DNA from: Marsupella aquatica
Lineage: Eukaryota; Marchantiophyta
Length of the DNA stretch: 64,000 nt
Direction: 5' to 3'
Assembly (NCBI GenBank): GCA_973895155.1
Contig: OZ316893.1
Location: 15,996,001 to 16,060,000 of the forward strand
In this document: positions 49,170 to 60,861 of the stretch, piece after piece
Position numbering within the stretch: the first letter of the stretch is position 1
Layout: each line of letters opens with the position of its first letter
Made by a program: the position numbers and the translations under genes
Notes under the pieces: generated by a model
Databases searched by the model: none
What the model was told of the DNA's origin: nothing
What the model saw: only the letters and a program-made list of their open reading frames with translations

Positions 49170-49325
49170 TGGGCAAGATCTAGGGCATTGCAGCAGATTA
49201 GGGCAAGAAGGCAGTTAGGGCAAGGGCAAGGGCAAGGGAAAGGGCAAGGGAAAGTGGCGGCAAGAGTGAGGAGGAGTGAGTGAGAGCGAGGAGGAGCAAG
49301 CAAGAGCAAGAGCGAGGAGAGAAAA
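49170..49325 (-). promoter_or_regulatory. Pyrimidine-rich leader of the unknown gene
   Basis: On the minus strand this is nearly pure C/T: ctctcctcgctcttgctcttg-like tracts followed by repeated cccttg hexamers, ending a few bases before the ATG at 49164. Such C/T tracts are typical of plant core promoters and 5' leaders. It supports the view that the downstream gene was once expressed. Confidence 0.4.
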
Positions 49326-49329
49326 TTAA

Positions 49330-51668
49330 CAATGAGGTCTATGGAAGACCTCATCCTCCCTTTACCCCCTCTTGAAAGGTGTGTCCGCATACGGAGACTC
49401 TCTATATGGATGATCGTTGTACGGAAGCTTGTTGTACGGATAGAGTCTGAGAAGGGATCTTGTCCTATGAGTTTGGGTGGGACGCTAGCTATACTGTCTG
49501 ACACAATGGAGTGAAAAAGGATTGGATGATGGTTCTAACCGCGATACTCAATGTTGCCTTATGTAAGATTTTTGGGAAACCTGACCCACACATCTGGAAC
49601 ATTCGCAAAGTTGACGGGTGGACCACGAGGAGGAGGTGCGGTCGTGTGATGTTGAGGTGGAGGTGGTGTATCTTCATCAGAGGAGGATGAGTCTGTGGTG
49701 GAGATTTCAGAAGATGAAGACATATCCCCTATAACAAGATATAATCAAAAGGGGCACGTTATGACCAAAACATGCCACAAAATGATATAAATCAAAGTTC
49801 CCAAATAATGATGACAAGAAACCCAAACCAATCTTACCATAGCAATAAAAAAGGTACCTTTGTGAGACCCGGGCTCAGTAGTGCCAATAGGTCTTGTGGC
49901 TCTAAGATAATCAATGAACCCAATCTGAAAGTATGAGGGAAAAGCTGCAAGCATTCCATATAATTATATGTAAGCCCAATAATCTGGACCATAAAAAAAC
50001 ACCCTATATAGACATGTCCCCTTTACACTGTATAGTGGTAACGCAAAGTGTTAAGTACATGAAAGGGACACTTGAGCTGATCATGCAATGTTTACCTTTC
50101 AGATGCCCGGGCTCTCACAATGCATATGCATAATTAGTATCAAATCATCAAAAAGTGCCGCACCCTGCAATTAGCTATCATATATTCCCCTCCTTTGTTA
50201 GCAAAACCCATGCCAATCCCTTTCTGATTCATAGACCAATTGAAACCTCTCTTAAACCCAATGAACCTCATGTAATCTTACTTTGTCTTATCCAAACCCT
50301 CAACCCCAAACCGCGTCCTACATGTTAAACCTAAAATTAATGTGACTTACACACAAACCCAAACCTTTCTTCTTGACCCTAGAGACCTTCCTATTTAAAA
50401 AGCCCAAGCAAACCCTAAACCCAAACCTTACTTATTTATTGTAAACCAATGTAAACCTAAACCTTCGCCTAAACCAACACCATACATAACCCATTAACCT
50501 GAAATCGGCCTAACCCTTCAAACATGCCTTCAAGTATTATCTAACACCCAAAACATGGCCAAAAAGCATACCAAATATGAGTATAGAGGGGTCCACTTTA
50601 CCTTAAAAAAAAACCCTTTCAAATGAAACCCTCGATGAAACCAACACCCCCCCTAGGATGAGATGCCAATGTCTTGCAAACCAATTCCCTTCGCAAATAC
50701 CATCACAAATTAGAATTGCATTTTGCGAAGCATCCACTTTCACACTACCTTCAGAAAAACAGAGCCCAAGAGCATTTATGTGAGAGAGCAAAGGTGTTGT
50801 GAAGCCTTTTGCTTCTCAATGGTTTTGCAAAATTGAGAAACTAAAACAACAATGGTGTTTGTAGAGAACCTTGTATACTTGTGGGTTGGTATGATTGGCC
50901 CTGAATATGCGATCCGATAAGGTTGTGGGTATAGTTTGTGTTCCGCCGCCGGAACATACCTTAAGTCGATAGCTGGATCGACCTTGGCTTAAGGGCTTCT
51001 AAGCCTTTGTGCTGTCCGTCTCTGATCCGGATCCGATTTAACGGGTATCCAACCCGGGCTCGTAACCACTATCCGCAGCTGACACCCCGTGCACGGCTCG
51101 GATAATGCGTTTGGCCAAGCATTCTCTACCCATATACAAGATTCATACATGCAACTGGACTCACAAGCACTCAATCTTGGTTTACACAAAGGAAATGGTG
51201 GGAAAAGACTTTACTTCATAATCTGTCACACACATATACATGGTTGACTTGACATTTCTTGAGTGAACAGGCCCAACGGCAGAGAGGCATACACTACAAT
51301 GGAGCCCGGCTCCGCACTCGCCCAACAAGCTTAGTTGTACCCTCCCTCCTTGATGCTCTTTCACTCACAAAGTCCGGGACTCCCCGCACATCCTGTGGAT
51401 ACCCGGTTGTGAAAGCTAAAATCCCACTTGCCTCTACCGGGGGTGTACTAAATACTAAGAGCCGGGGCTCGAAGCCGCCACATGCTCAAATCTATGCTAT
51501 CCAAGATTCTAAACTCTGCTAACTGTTAGGCCATAAAACAACGTGTCTTATTCTAAGATTCTAACTACGAAGGTCGGTCGGATAGGACAGCGCTGCTAAC
51601 TGGTTTTGGCGCTTGTCCTTATTGTCTGACTACTCTACTCCTAACTCTATCCTAAACCTACTCCGCCG
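49330..51668. other. Gene-free interval
   Basis: No coding region is supported. The part 50250-50560 is rich in aaccctaaac / aacccaaacc words, telomere-box-like but not a regular CCCTAAA array. 50940-51660 is more G/C-rich with scattered ccgggctcg and tgctaact words and may be the 3' flank of the element at 51.67-56.29 kb. Confidence 0.35.
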
Positions 51669-54600
51669 CTAATGTCTGGCACACTTGCAAGACCTGCCTG
51701 AGTTGGATTTGGAGCGGACATCCCGTTGCCTCTTGAGCCGGTCAGCGTCCTGCTTGAGCAGTTGGACCTGGTCCAGCAGAGATTTGTTCTCTCGCTTTGC
51801 CGCGTTCGTCTCCTCCGCGGCTTCTTGGCATGCCTCTTCCAATTGCTGGGCATTGCTCGTCAGCTTGTCTACCAATTGGGCTTGCTTCGTGGCTTCTCCT
51901 TGAAGTCGTCCCACTTCCGTCTTCAGGGCGTCTATCTTGACTGCGTCTCGCTAGGCCCGGGCGTCGGCCTCCTCCACATCTTTTTTCCAAATGATGGCTT
52001 GTCCCTTCATACCGTCAATTTGGGTTTGGAGCCGTGCAATCTTGGCATTCTTCCCGACTTTGGCCTGTTCTGCCAAGGCTGCCCGGGCCCTAGCTTTGGC
52101 CACCTAATCTTCTATGGCCACTAACTGAGGTCAAAGCAATTGAAGTTTGGTCTCCCCGGCTGAAACTTTGTCTTTCAGGTGGGTAGACTCAACCCAATAC
52201 CGCTCTATCCTTTGCATGGCCTCAGCCTGCGCATCCCCCGCTTGCATGGCTGCAACCAATTCCTAGTTGAAGAAGTAGGCCACCTTCCGTGCCATGAACT
52301 CCCCGGTATCCCGCGCAATTTGTTGGGAGAAGTCACCCAGCAACCCATTCAAAAACGTGTCTGGTGCAAAGAGTTCCGGGTACTCCAGATTATGCTCACT
52401 CGGTTCAAGCAAGTACAAACCCCAGCTCGTGCGGGAGTCGGAGTGCTGATGTCCAGCCCTTGAAATATGATGGCAAAGGGGGATGGGTTTGCACGGGATG
52501 GGCGGTTCTCCTGGACAGTCGTGGAGGGTACCGGGGTATCCTCTGTAACCGCAGTCTCGGGCCCGAGGCCGGTTTGTGCCAGCCCAGCTTCAATGGCCGC
52601 GCTGGCCTGGTTGATCGAATCCAGGGTTGCGATAACCGCATCGTCCGGTACAGACGGAGGGGCGGCAACGGTTGGTTGTGGGGCCGGGTAGTTGTGGGCC
52701 TCACGGTGTGCTGAGGATAAGCAAAGAGGTGGGAAAAGAGGCTCAAGGACACACCGGGTGCATGGCTGCATGAGAAGATAACCAATTGTGAGAACAATCC
52801 TTTATAGCTTTCAACATATTAAGCATCAACATACTTTTGACTTTGCTCATGGTTGCCTTGGTTTGGTCAACAAACTCCTTAAAAAACATCAAGCAACCTT
52901 AAACTCGTCACTCTAGCAACCCTCACAAGCTATAAGCAATCATAAGCTACTTTCTCATTCAAAGAGTCCTTCCAACTCAAGCACCTTACTTCTGAAAATG
53001 CCTTCACCATTCTACTTTCAAAAATGTCTTCAAACATCATCAAAAACACCCATTACATCACATAGCTTTCACAAATGATCCATTCATCCTTCATTCATAC
53101 CCAAAATAATCCTCCTACACCATCTTTCAAAAACCAAGGAGTCCACTCCTCTAAATGCATGGCAAAAGGCACATGAAAAGCATCATGGACTTTTCTAAGT
53201 CAAAATATGGGTCACAAGCAAGACCCTCCTAGCAAAGAAGAACCAAACAAGCTCAAACACCAAGTAAGACATTATCTAGCCTCCAAACTACCACCATAGC
53301 CATCTCAAGACTTCAAAATAGCTTTGTCTCCCTTCCTACTCCCTTACACCTACCATCCTCCTTCAAAACCCCCAAGCCATGGTGTTTGCACTTAAGTAGG
53401 CCTTCTTAATGAGCCCTCTCTCATGAAACACACACAAGCTCAGAAATGTTTTGTTACATATCACCACTAAGGCTTGAATCAGCCCTACTACTTCAAACCC
53501 TTCAAAACTTGGAGCCAAGAGCTTACATTTGAGTATGTCTTCTTGTGGGCAATCTCTCATGCATGCTCCTTAAGCTTCCTACTCATGGTCTACCTCCTTC
53601 CTAAGGCTTCGAATCAGCCTCTCCTACATTTGAAACTTCCCTCAAAATCCCTTTTAAAAATTGTCACAAGTGAAATGTGGCAACATTCCAAGTGTCCCCT
53701 CTCTCTTCTCCTTCTAAAAATGAGTTCTACATCTCCTACCCTCAAGAACCTAAGTCCACGGCCAAGGAGGAGGGCTCCTCCCTTACACATGCCTCATCCT
53801 CGAGCTCCCCTCTAGAGGTTCTCTCCTACAACTCAAAAATGGGACTTAACACTCCAAAACGGCAAAACGATAGCACTTCAGCAGCATCTAACTTCCGAAC
53901 CCTTGGCCACTCAAACTTAATCCTTTAGTACCCACGTGGGAAGGCCCAGGGCACCCACAATCTCCTCCACTTATTGTTTTAGTCCTTGTTGAATCACAGC
54001 CCTAGATCTCACACCAATTAGATCAAACGGCCAGAAATGAGCCAAAAAACCCCTCCTTAGTAACTTGCAAACCAAAAGAGCTTCGACCTTTTTGAAAAAT
54101 CCACGACCTCCACCAAGCCCTAACTCACATCTCCACCTTCAATCCAAACCATCCATTAACCAAAACCAAGATCCACCGTTGAAGTAGATACATTGAATCT
54201 GGTCCATTTAACACAAAACTCTGAATCTGGTCCATATCTCACAAAACTGATGCACTTGGACCAAACCCTCTTACATGCCTTGAACCTGGTCACCTCCTTC
54301 ATGTATTCAATGAACCTGGTCATCATGTTGCCAAAACCCTAAATACCTTGCTTGTCGAGCAAGCAACCTCCATTCCGCCGATCCGCCAAATGACAAATTA
54401 ACCGCTGGTCACAAATGAAAAACATACCTCACAATAGTAACAAGGGTGGGTAGGCTCGACCTCATCCCTACCTTGACCCTCATAACTCTACTTCCTCCTT
54501 CACCTTGGTCAAGTTAGCTCAAGTCAAGTCAACTTGCCCAAGTTAGAAGCAAAAATGGTTTCAACTTCCTTCACAAAACATGAGGATTCCTCCTTTAGGA

Positions 54601-56290
54601 TGGAAACCTCATGACAACGGCCGCCGGACTTCTGGCCTTGGGCTGGGGTCGCCTTTCCAAGGCCGGGAATACCCATCGTGATGGGGTTGCTTGGGCTCGT
54701 TGAGTCGAGGGAGGCTTCGGCGGTCAAAATGGGCGTACCACTAGATGATTATTTTGATGTGGCTTGCGAGGTACGCCTTTTTGCCGAGGTACAAGGTCTT
54801 CGTTCGCCGCTCCATCTCCTCGTGGAACTTCTTGACAAAGAAAGAAGCCACTTCCTAGGCCGGTAGTTCTTGACCTGGATTACTTGGGTGGCGGATATTT
54901 TGCCCCTTGGCTCCAACATGTGGAGGCCGTACCTCTAGAACTCCAGCCGCTCCGCTATCTTTGGGATGAGGCATGTCCTCATCAAGAATCCGTTATCCAC
55001 TGCTCCTTTGGCCGGGAAGCTAGAAGACTGCTTGCCCCCGGGAGCCCGTGATTCCACCCGATTTACTCCTTTGGGTAGGCCGAAGATCATCTTGAGCCGT
55101 GCCTTGCTGAGGGACATCACTGTTCCATGCGCACGGGTTTGTTGGAGGGCCTCGTCAAAGTTTTGGATAAACTCCGTTATATCCTGCCCATAGTACTTGC
55201 TAGCATTCCAAGGGAGAGAGGCAAGGTGCTCAAACCCTTGGGTCTTCAGGTAGCATGCATGCTTGGGGTGGAGAATGTTCTTGTGGATATTCTCCCCCAT
55301 GCGATGCATGATCAACTTGGCCACCGCAATTGTGGCCAAAGGCAGCCCGGATACAGCAGCGGGTTCCTTTCTCTTCCTACCCCAAGACTGGTTCCCTGGG
55401 TGACTTGTAGAGGGGGACATCTCCTCGTCCTCTCTATCGGGCGGCGGCACTGCTACCGCCGTAAGTACTGGTGCTGGGGCTGCCACTATCACCGTGTCAT
55501 CTACCATAGCCGTCACTTGAGTCCGTGCTTGTGCAGGTGGTGACGTACGTGTTGATTGGCTCGTGTGTGCTCGCCCCTTGAGGTCGCCGGTGCAGGGGAG
55601 GGTGAGCCTCTTTGTCCTTGGAACTGATGTTCACCGCGTTCACCACAGATTGTAACCAGAGGGGTGGTGCGACCGGTGGTGGAAATTGGCTTGGTTGAGG
55701 CCGAGGTGGTGTTGGCGAGGGCACCGATGACTTGGCGACGGTTGTAGCTAGAGGAGGTGCCATAAGATTCAACAAGTTTGAGGGGAAGCTGAGTGAGGTC
55801 AGGAAGGATGTCTCACCCGTATCTGCATTACCAAACTGATAGTCTATGGAAGCCTGAACTTTGGCGGGGATATGGTCAAAGTGGTGCCGCTGCAAGTCTA
55901 TCGTGCCAGGGAGTGTGAAAACCTCATCCGAAAGCCGAAGGAGCGCTTCCTGGAAGCCGACGTACTTTGGACTGTCAAAGAAGTATTTGCAGATCTTGTC
56001 GGCTCAACAGAGCTCACTCTGGAATGGGAGGTTGAAATTGCCGTTATAGTCAGAGAGCCCGGCTAGGCGGATGAGTTGTTCGTACTGCCTTTGGGTGTTG
56101 TACCGGCGTGGGTTGACTTTGGCCAGCGACTTCGCTAAATGATTTTCGACGGATAGAAATTGAAGCCAAAACTGAAGTGCCAAATAATTGTGACAGACAT
56201 TCAGGAAACAACGGTGGATAACTAAGGAGCAAATGAGAAAGCTGGGATTGAAGCTGGCGCAAGGAGTGAAGTGTTGATGCTTCACGAGTG
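51669..56290 (-). pseudogene. Decayed second member of the coiled-coil transposon-like family
   Basis: Minus-strand coding segments occur at about 56290-54740 and 52790-51669. The first contains an LSKARLKMIFGLPKG segment corresponding to LTPALIEAIFALPRG in the element at 0.17-3.08 kb. The last is an alanine/glutamine-rich coiled coil ending at 51669. In-frame stops are TGA at 56004 and 52131, and TAG at 54935, 54855, 52263, 52104 and 51951; no TAA occurs. Frame changes are needed near 55560, between 54935 and 54855, near 54750 and at the GGGG near 52430. Between 54620 and 52790 about 1.8 kb is non-coding; its edges look like gag|gtttcc and cctcag|cac, so it could be an intron. Proline-rich and coiled-coil composition suggests a structural or nucleic-acid-binding role, but the function is unknown. 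Confidence 0.5.
52800..54620. other. Non-coding spacer inside the decayed element (possible intron)
   Basis: C/A-rich sequence with no supported gene. Around 53460-53640 the phrase ctaaggcttgaatcagcc recurs as ctaaggcttcgaatcagcc about 135 bp later, a diverged local duplication. The stretch separates the two coding blocks of the element and may be its intron. Confidence 0.35.
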
Positions 56291-56659
56291 AATGGCCCGC
56301 CTTTTATTCCCTGAGGGCTCATCGGCCGAACGCCCCCTTCCTCTTTCCAATAGGCCAATCCTTTCACGCTTGTAGTGTACCGGGCACTCCGCAGGTCCGG
56401 GTCAGAGTGTGTTAGCGAGTCGCCCCCTTGAGTTGTTATACGGACCCAAGGGGGCATCCCTACACGCTTGTAACCCGATGGTACGAATGGCGCTTTGCCG
56501 CCAGCCCAAGCGTAAATGCTCCTTATTGACTAATGATGTCCTAGTCGTGATTACTACCTACTTTAGTGTCGTTATGCTAATAACTACGGACTACTATGTC
56601 CATAGCGCGCGTGCTAAGCACGGATTAGACCGGATCACTTATTACCCGCCGTGCTAACG

Positions 56660-57063
56660 TCACACAAATGTGGATATTTGTTGTAATGCTCACCCTTGCG
56701 CTGCATGGCACCTCCCTCTCTATGTCCCATAAGATGCATTCCCTGTCATGAGGGAAGGAGCTATACTCTTCTATCTGGATGTAATGTAGTACCATCCCCA
56801 AAGACTCAACAATTTTCACCCTGCAGCCTTCAAGCACCAGGTCCCTAAAGGGGAGTTCAATCCACACCTGCAATTTTGTGAACCTGTCAAAATGAACATT
56901 AAATGATGGGTCCCATGGGAAGGTAAACACAAACTTACAATCCTGGAACCACGGGGCCGATGTTAGTGCCCAATCTTGGTGATCAGCATTTTCAAAGACT
57001 ACCAAATAGTAGTTTTTCCCTACAAATTTCACTAGTACTGTGGAATGGCTTGATATAGGTTTA
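56660..57063 (-). pseudogene. LINE ORF1 fragment, DUF4283-type domain
   Basis: A minus-strand open frame contains YYLVVFENADHQDWALTSAP followed by a PWDPSF and QVWIELPF pattern, then VESLGMVLHY and ARVSI. This order (W.P.F, then VW[VI].LP, then LG, then R[VA]..) is that of the DUF4283 domain in plant LINE ORF1 proteins. The upstream part of the frame (57064-57116) comes from the adjoining LTR, so the Copia relic inserted into this ORF1. The 3' end is lost near 56660. Confidence 0.55.
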
Positions 57064-57228
57064 TGTAAGAAACTTGTATTGTAAGGTATTAAACAACTAA
57101 CTGTTTCATTCATCATCCCACCATTACATATAGCTCCTACGGTGGCTAGGTAGTTAGGCGGTTGGATTTGGCCTAACTGTAGTAGGGTTTAACCCTAGGT
57201 AGGGTAGGTTTAGGTATGGGTTATAACA
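57064..57228 (-). mobile_element. Short Copia 3' LTR (165 bp) with polypurine tract
   Basis: On the minus strand a polypurine tract (acccaagggggag, 57241-57229) is followed directly by TGTTATAACCC at 57228, and the block ends TTTCTTACA at 57064, the TG..CA form of an LTR. A TATA-like gctatatgtaatgg lies inside. The next bases are the LINE ORF1 fragment. The matching 5' LTR was not found in this window. Confidence 0.55.
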
Positions 57229-57241
57229 CTCCCCCTTGGGT

Positions 57242-58560
57242 GTAACATGACCCGGGGTAATGTTGCAACCATCTAAAAACCTACTCTAATGTGTAATACA
57301 TCCTAGTCATTTAAAGATTTATATTTAGGGAGGGAAATGTAACCTCATTAAAACCCCCTCTCGTTTCTTGTAGGGGGAAAGAGTGTTACCATTTCCTCCG
57401 AGCTATATTGTAATGTAAAGTTATTGTAGTATGTCAAAGAGAAAATTGTTTAAGTGGGTTGTCACATAGACTATGTACCCATATCATTTTGGTCAGTAGC
57501 CATATTTTGTATGGTTCTACTCTAAGTTTCGTGTAAGTCCTTTGCAGTTCCAAAGTCGATCGTAGTGTGGGCTTAGGGCAGTAGAACTATGTGGGATTTG
57601 ATAGTTAGTTTTGTTTACTCAAATTGTTTTGATGTAGTGCTCGATGTTCGGGCCGCGTTTGTTGCCGTGTTTACGGTTATAGGGTGGAACGTGTGAGCTA
57701 CTGCATTGGGGATGGTCGTTCTTGCTGAGGGCGGGCGCTTCTCCTCTCGGTGATGAGCTCGATGATTAGTGATCGAGATGCATGCGCGTCAAACGAGCTG
57801 TGATAAGGTTGGACTCTCGCTGCTTTGTAGTCGTGAATGTGTGTTGTGTGTATTCTGGTGACAAGGGTCGTTTTGCTCCCCCTGATGTGGTGTCTTCTTG
57901 TTGCTCCTTTGCGCATCTTGTTTGGTAGGGACTGATGGCTGTGTTTATAGTCTCATTATCTTGATCTTTGTGCAGCTGCGAGTTTTGCTATTATTCTCCC
58001 CCTAGGAAGAAGGCAAGTAGGTCGGCTGTAGTCCGAATACCTGGCGGGCTATCAATGAGTCCAATTCTAAGTGAATGGCCTGTTTCCATTCAGGCCAGTT
58101 GGGTTGAGCCTCAGCTTCTTTAATTGTTCGTGGATCCAGCAGTTCATCTTCGATCTACTGTGCTATGTGAAATGCAAATTGTTCATCTATCGTGGTATGC
58201 TCTCTGTCCCATACATGCCCGATTCTACCATAGTTGATTGATATCTCTGCATTGTCTTTTGGTACATTTGGTTGGCTTGGAGTTTGATCTCTGGTCAATG
58301 TATTTGGTGCAGATATTGGGGCGGCTCTACGCTGTCTTGGCTGTCTGTCTGCAGATCCCAGTGGGCGGCCTAAACCCTAAACTCTTTGCTTTCGGGGCAG
58401 TCGCTGATGCTGGTAGGGTCTCCATTTGGATTTTGGATGGTGCATTTGTTGTTGGGATGTGGGAGCGCGTCACTTGGGCGGCATCCATAAAGAAGTCTGG
58501 TAGGTGTTCTACCGTCCTCACCAGGTGCAAGATTCGTTGTACTTCTTAGTTGAGGATTTT
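57242..58560 (-). pseudogene. Internally deleted Copia pol relic
   Basis: Minus-strand coding at about 58560-58010 matches the Copia region between integrase and reverse transcriptase: ..APKAKSLGFRPPTG, then AEISINYGRIGHVWDRE, then NWPEWKQAIHLELDSLIARQVFG, a well-known plant Copia signature. A 1-base shift occurs near 58350 and a TAG at 58155-58157. Right after that signature the frame ends, and about 770 bp of non-coding sequence leads to the polypurine tract. The catalytic reverse transcriptase and RNase H are therefore deleted. Confidence 0.65.
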
Positions 58561-58659
58561 GTAGAAGATGTTTTTTTGTAAGGATTGAGTATGCAATGAA
58601 AGGAGTATTCTCAATCTTCATTGTGACCATTAAGTGTGAGTGCATTTGAAATGTATGAG

Positions 58660-59250
58660 AGCAAGAGAAGTGTCCATGTTTGGGTGAAATCTTGGTCTAA
58701 GCTTGAAGGGGATGTGCTGGTACACAACCAAGGCCAGGGAGGCAAGGTTAAGGTGGAGCACTACTTTGGGACTTAGAGAGGATTGTATCTTGAGGATGGA
58801 AAGTACCTTGCCTTGAGTGAGAACAAGAGGGAAGAGTCCTTAGAGAGAAGAGTTGTCTCTAAGAGCTCAAAGGGGATGTGTGAGCCCAAACCAAGGCCAG
58901 GGGGGCAAGGTTAAAGGGTAACACTACTTTGAGGGTCTAAGGGGGACTTAAGCTTGAAGGGGAAAGTACTTTGGGTTCTTGGGTATTTTGTGAGGGTCTA
59001 CTCTAAGGTGATAGCTTGGAGTCGATATCCCCCTTGCTACTCCTTGGAGTAGAGGAGAGAGGAAGTGGGAGAGTGCAAAAGTAGTCACGGGGACTACCTC
59101 TCTAGAAGTGGAGAGCTGAAACTACTTATGTATGGTGTGATTTGAATTTGCAAGCATATTTCAGAAGTTTTGTCAATCCTTTGTGACCCTGGTATGACAC
59201 GGAGCAGGTATTAGATAGTTTTTTTAGGATAAAAGTCACTTAAGCTCCTT
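58660..59250. repeat. G/A-rich interval with a diverged direct duplication
   Basis: About 58700-58810 and 58866-58975 share aaggggatgtg, ccaaggccagg-gggcaaggtta, cactactttg-g and gaaagtac-ttg, an offset of about 168 bp. No gene is seen here. Confidence 0.6.
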
Positions 59251-59359
59251 GACAAGTGTTTGACATCTATCATTGGCCAGTTTCTCTCTTCTACCATATG
59301 TGCTACCACCCACCCACAAAATGTAGGCAGCATCGGGGCACAATCTGTAAAAAACATAT

Positions 59360-60335
59360 CATGCCTCAGTTATATAGTTGTCTAACATTGCTTGTAGCCT
59401 CCTCTAGGCTCCATTGTACCTGTGTAAACAATTTGGTGCTCCAATCGCCCGAGTTATTTGCAATTTCCTTCAGAATGTTAATGCATTCAACCAAGGCAGC
59501 CTCCGGCTTGATACTCTCCGACATCGCACTTGATGGGCCTGCACCATCCGTTTGCACCTCAGATCTATCTTCCCAAGAGTCCTTGTTTCACTAGTCACTC
59601 CCGTGTGTCCAGCCTGGGAAAATTTGTCAACTTGCTCAGCATTTGCAATAGCTTGACCCCTCCCCGCTATTGTACAATATCGAGAGTTCTGGTAGTACCG
59701 TTGATTCTCAATAGCAGGAGTTGCCATAAGATCAAAAGGAGGCTGAATTGCCTGTGACAGGTGCCGTAGTGTAGGTGACATTGGGCCTCAACCACCTCCA
59801 AGAAACAGAGAGCTACAAGAGCCTTGCCTACTGAATTGCTTGATGCTAGGCTCTCTAGCAGAGGAAGGTAGTTGTCGGCCACCTATAGCTTCTTGTGTCC
59901 CAAAGGATTCATCTCGTCGTCCCCACTCTGCCCCTCCATTCTGTCTGTTTATGTTCATCAGTCATTTTTTGCTTGTCATAGTGGAACTGATAGTTCAATG
60001 CACAAACTTTATCTTACCTTAATAAGGAGAATGACACCAGGCCACCTTCTGTTGATCCAAATGTCTGGCTTGCTCAATAAGGGAACCCACCACCAACACT
60101 TCTATTCCCCTCTTATTTAGATAGCATGCATCACATCAGTTGCAATAGCAATCAATTCTCTGCTTCCAAGTCCCCATGGCTCGACAGAAATAGAAATCAC
60201 GGGCGCATCAGCAGTATATATTACCTGTCTACCACAGTGGAAAGTAGTGCTTTCTTACCAACCAAACTTGAAATCATGCAAGTTTCTAGCCGCCGCCACT
60301 CTTTCTGATCCCAAGGATTCAGCCCCCACCACCAA
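59360..60335 (-). pseudogene. Unassigned coding remnant, two exon-like blocks
   Basis: Minus strand. An upstream block near 60335-60255 reads NPWDQKEWRRLETCMISSLV and is followed by a donor-like g|gtaag. A second block at about 59945-59360 is open except for a TGA at 59788-59790 and one frame change near 59550, ending in a C-terminal helix-like segment (ALVECINILKEIANN). The composition recalls the Myb/SANT-type accessory proteins of plant DNA transposons, but I cannot confirm the family. Confidence 0.3.
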
Positions 60336-60861
60336 TGCTGCAAGTTGCAGTTCATAGCACCACGCCAATACAGAAGAAGAAATGCTCCACCGTGATGTCA
60401 GTGGAAGGCTTCCTGGCTTTCCACAAAAATCCTAGTAAAGCACCTCTCCAAACTCAATCTTACAAAAGTTCCAGTCCTGCAAGTATGGCATTTGAGTCTA
60501 GCCTCAAAGATGAAATCATCACACTCTCAGCCTCTCCTTCCACTCTTTGTTACTCTTTGTCCGTCCCCTTGGCCCATAAACCTAAAAACCTTTTACCGTC
60601 ATCTTGGTTTGCTAATATTTCTCTTTTATCACTCCTAACTTGCACTGCTATCTCCTTCGTCTTAAGCTTTGCACTCCTCAATACTCAAACACTCTTTACT
60701 TGTTCCATGATAATCTCAAGACCACAAACAATATGCATGAAGCTTTTGATGGACGGGAGTACTTTTTAAACCCTGCTATTACCTTTGACTGTCGTTGCTC
60801 TAAACAAGGTCATCATATTGTCGCTTAACTTAGTGTTGACCAAAAATCACCAAACGAAGTT
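60336..60861. other. Flank of the Copia insertion, no supported gene
   Basis: A plus-strand open frame (60335-60769, 144 codons) with a hydrophobic stretch is present. It has no recognisable domain and its codon pattern is not convincing; I treat it as chance. The five bases before the LTR (aagtt, 60857-60861) are the expected position of the target duplication, whose partner is outside the window. Confidence 0.35.

Noticed and set aside
50250-50560. Interstitial telomeric repeat, from aaccctaaac words.
   Set aside because: The words are irregular and mixed with aacccaaacc; no regular CCCTAAA array is present.
60335-60769. A 144-codon plus-strand open frame with a hydrophobic stretch.
   Set aside because: No domain, no splice or promoter context and no related copy; it is likely to be chance.
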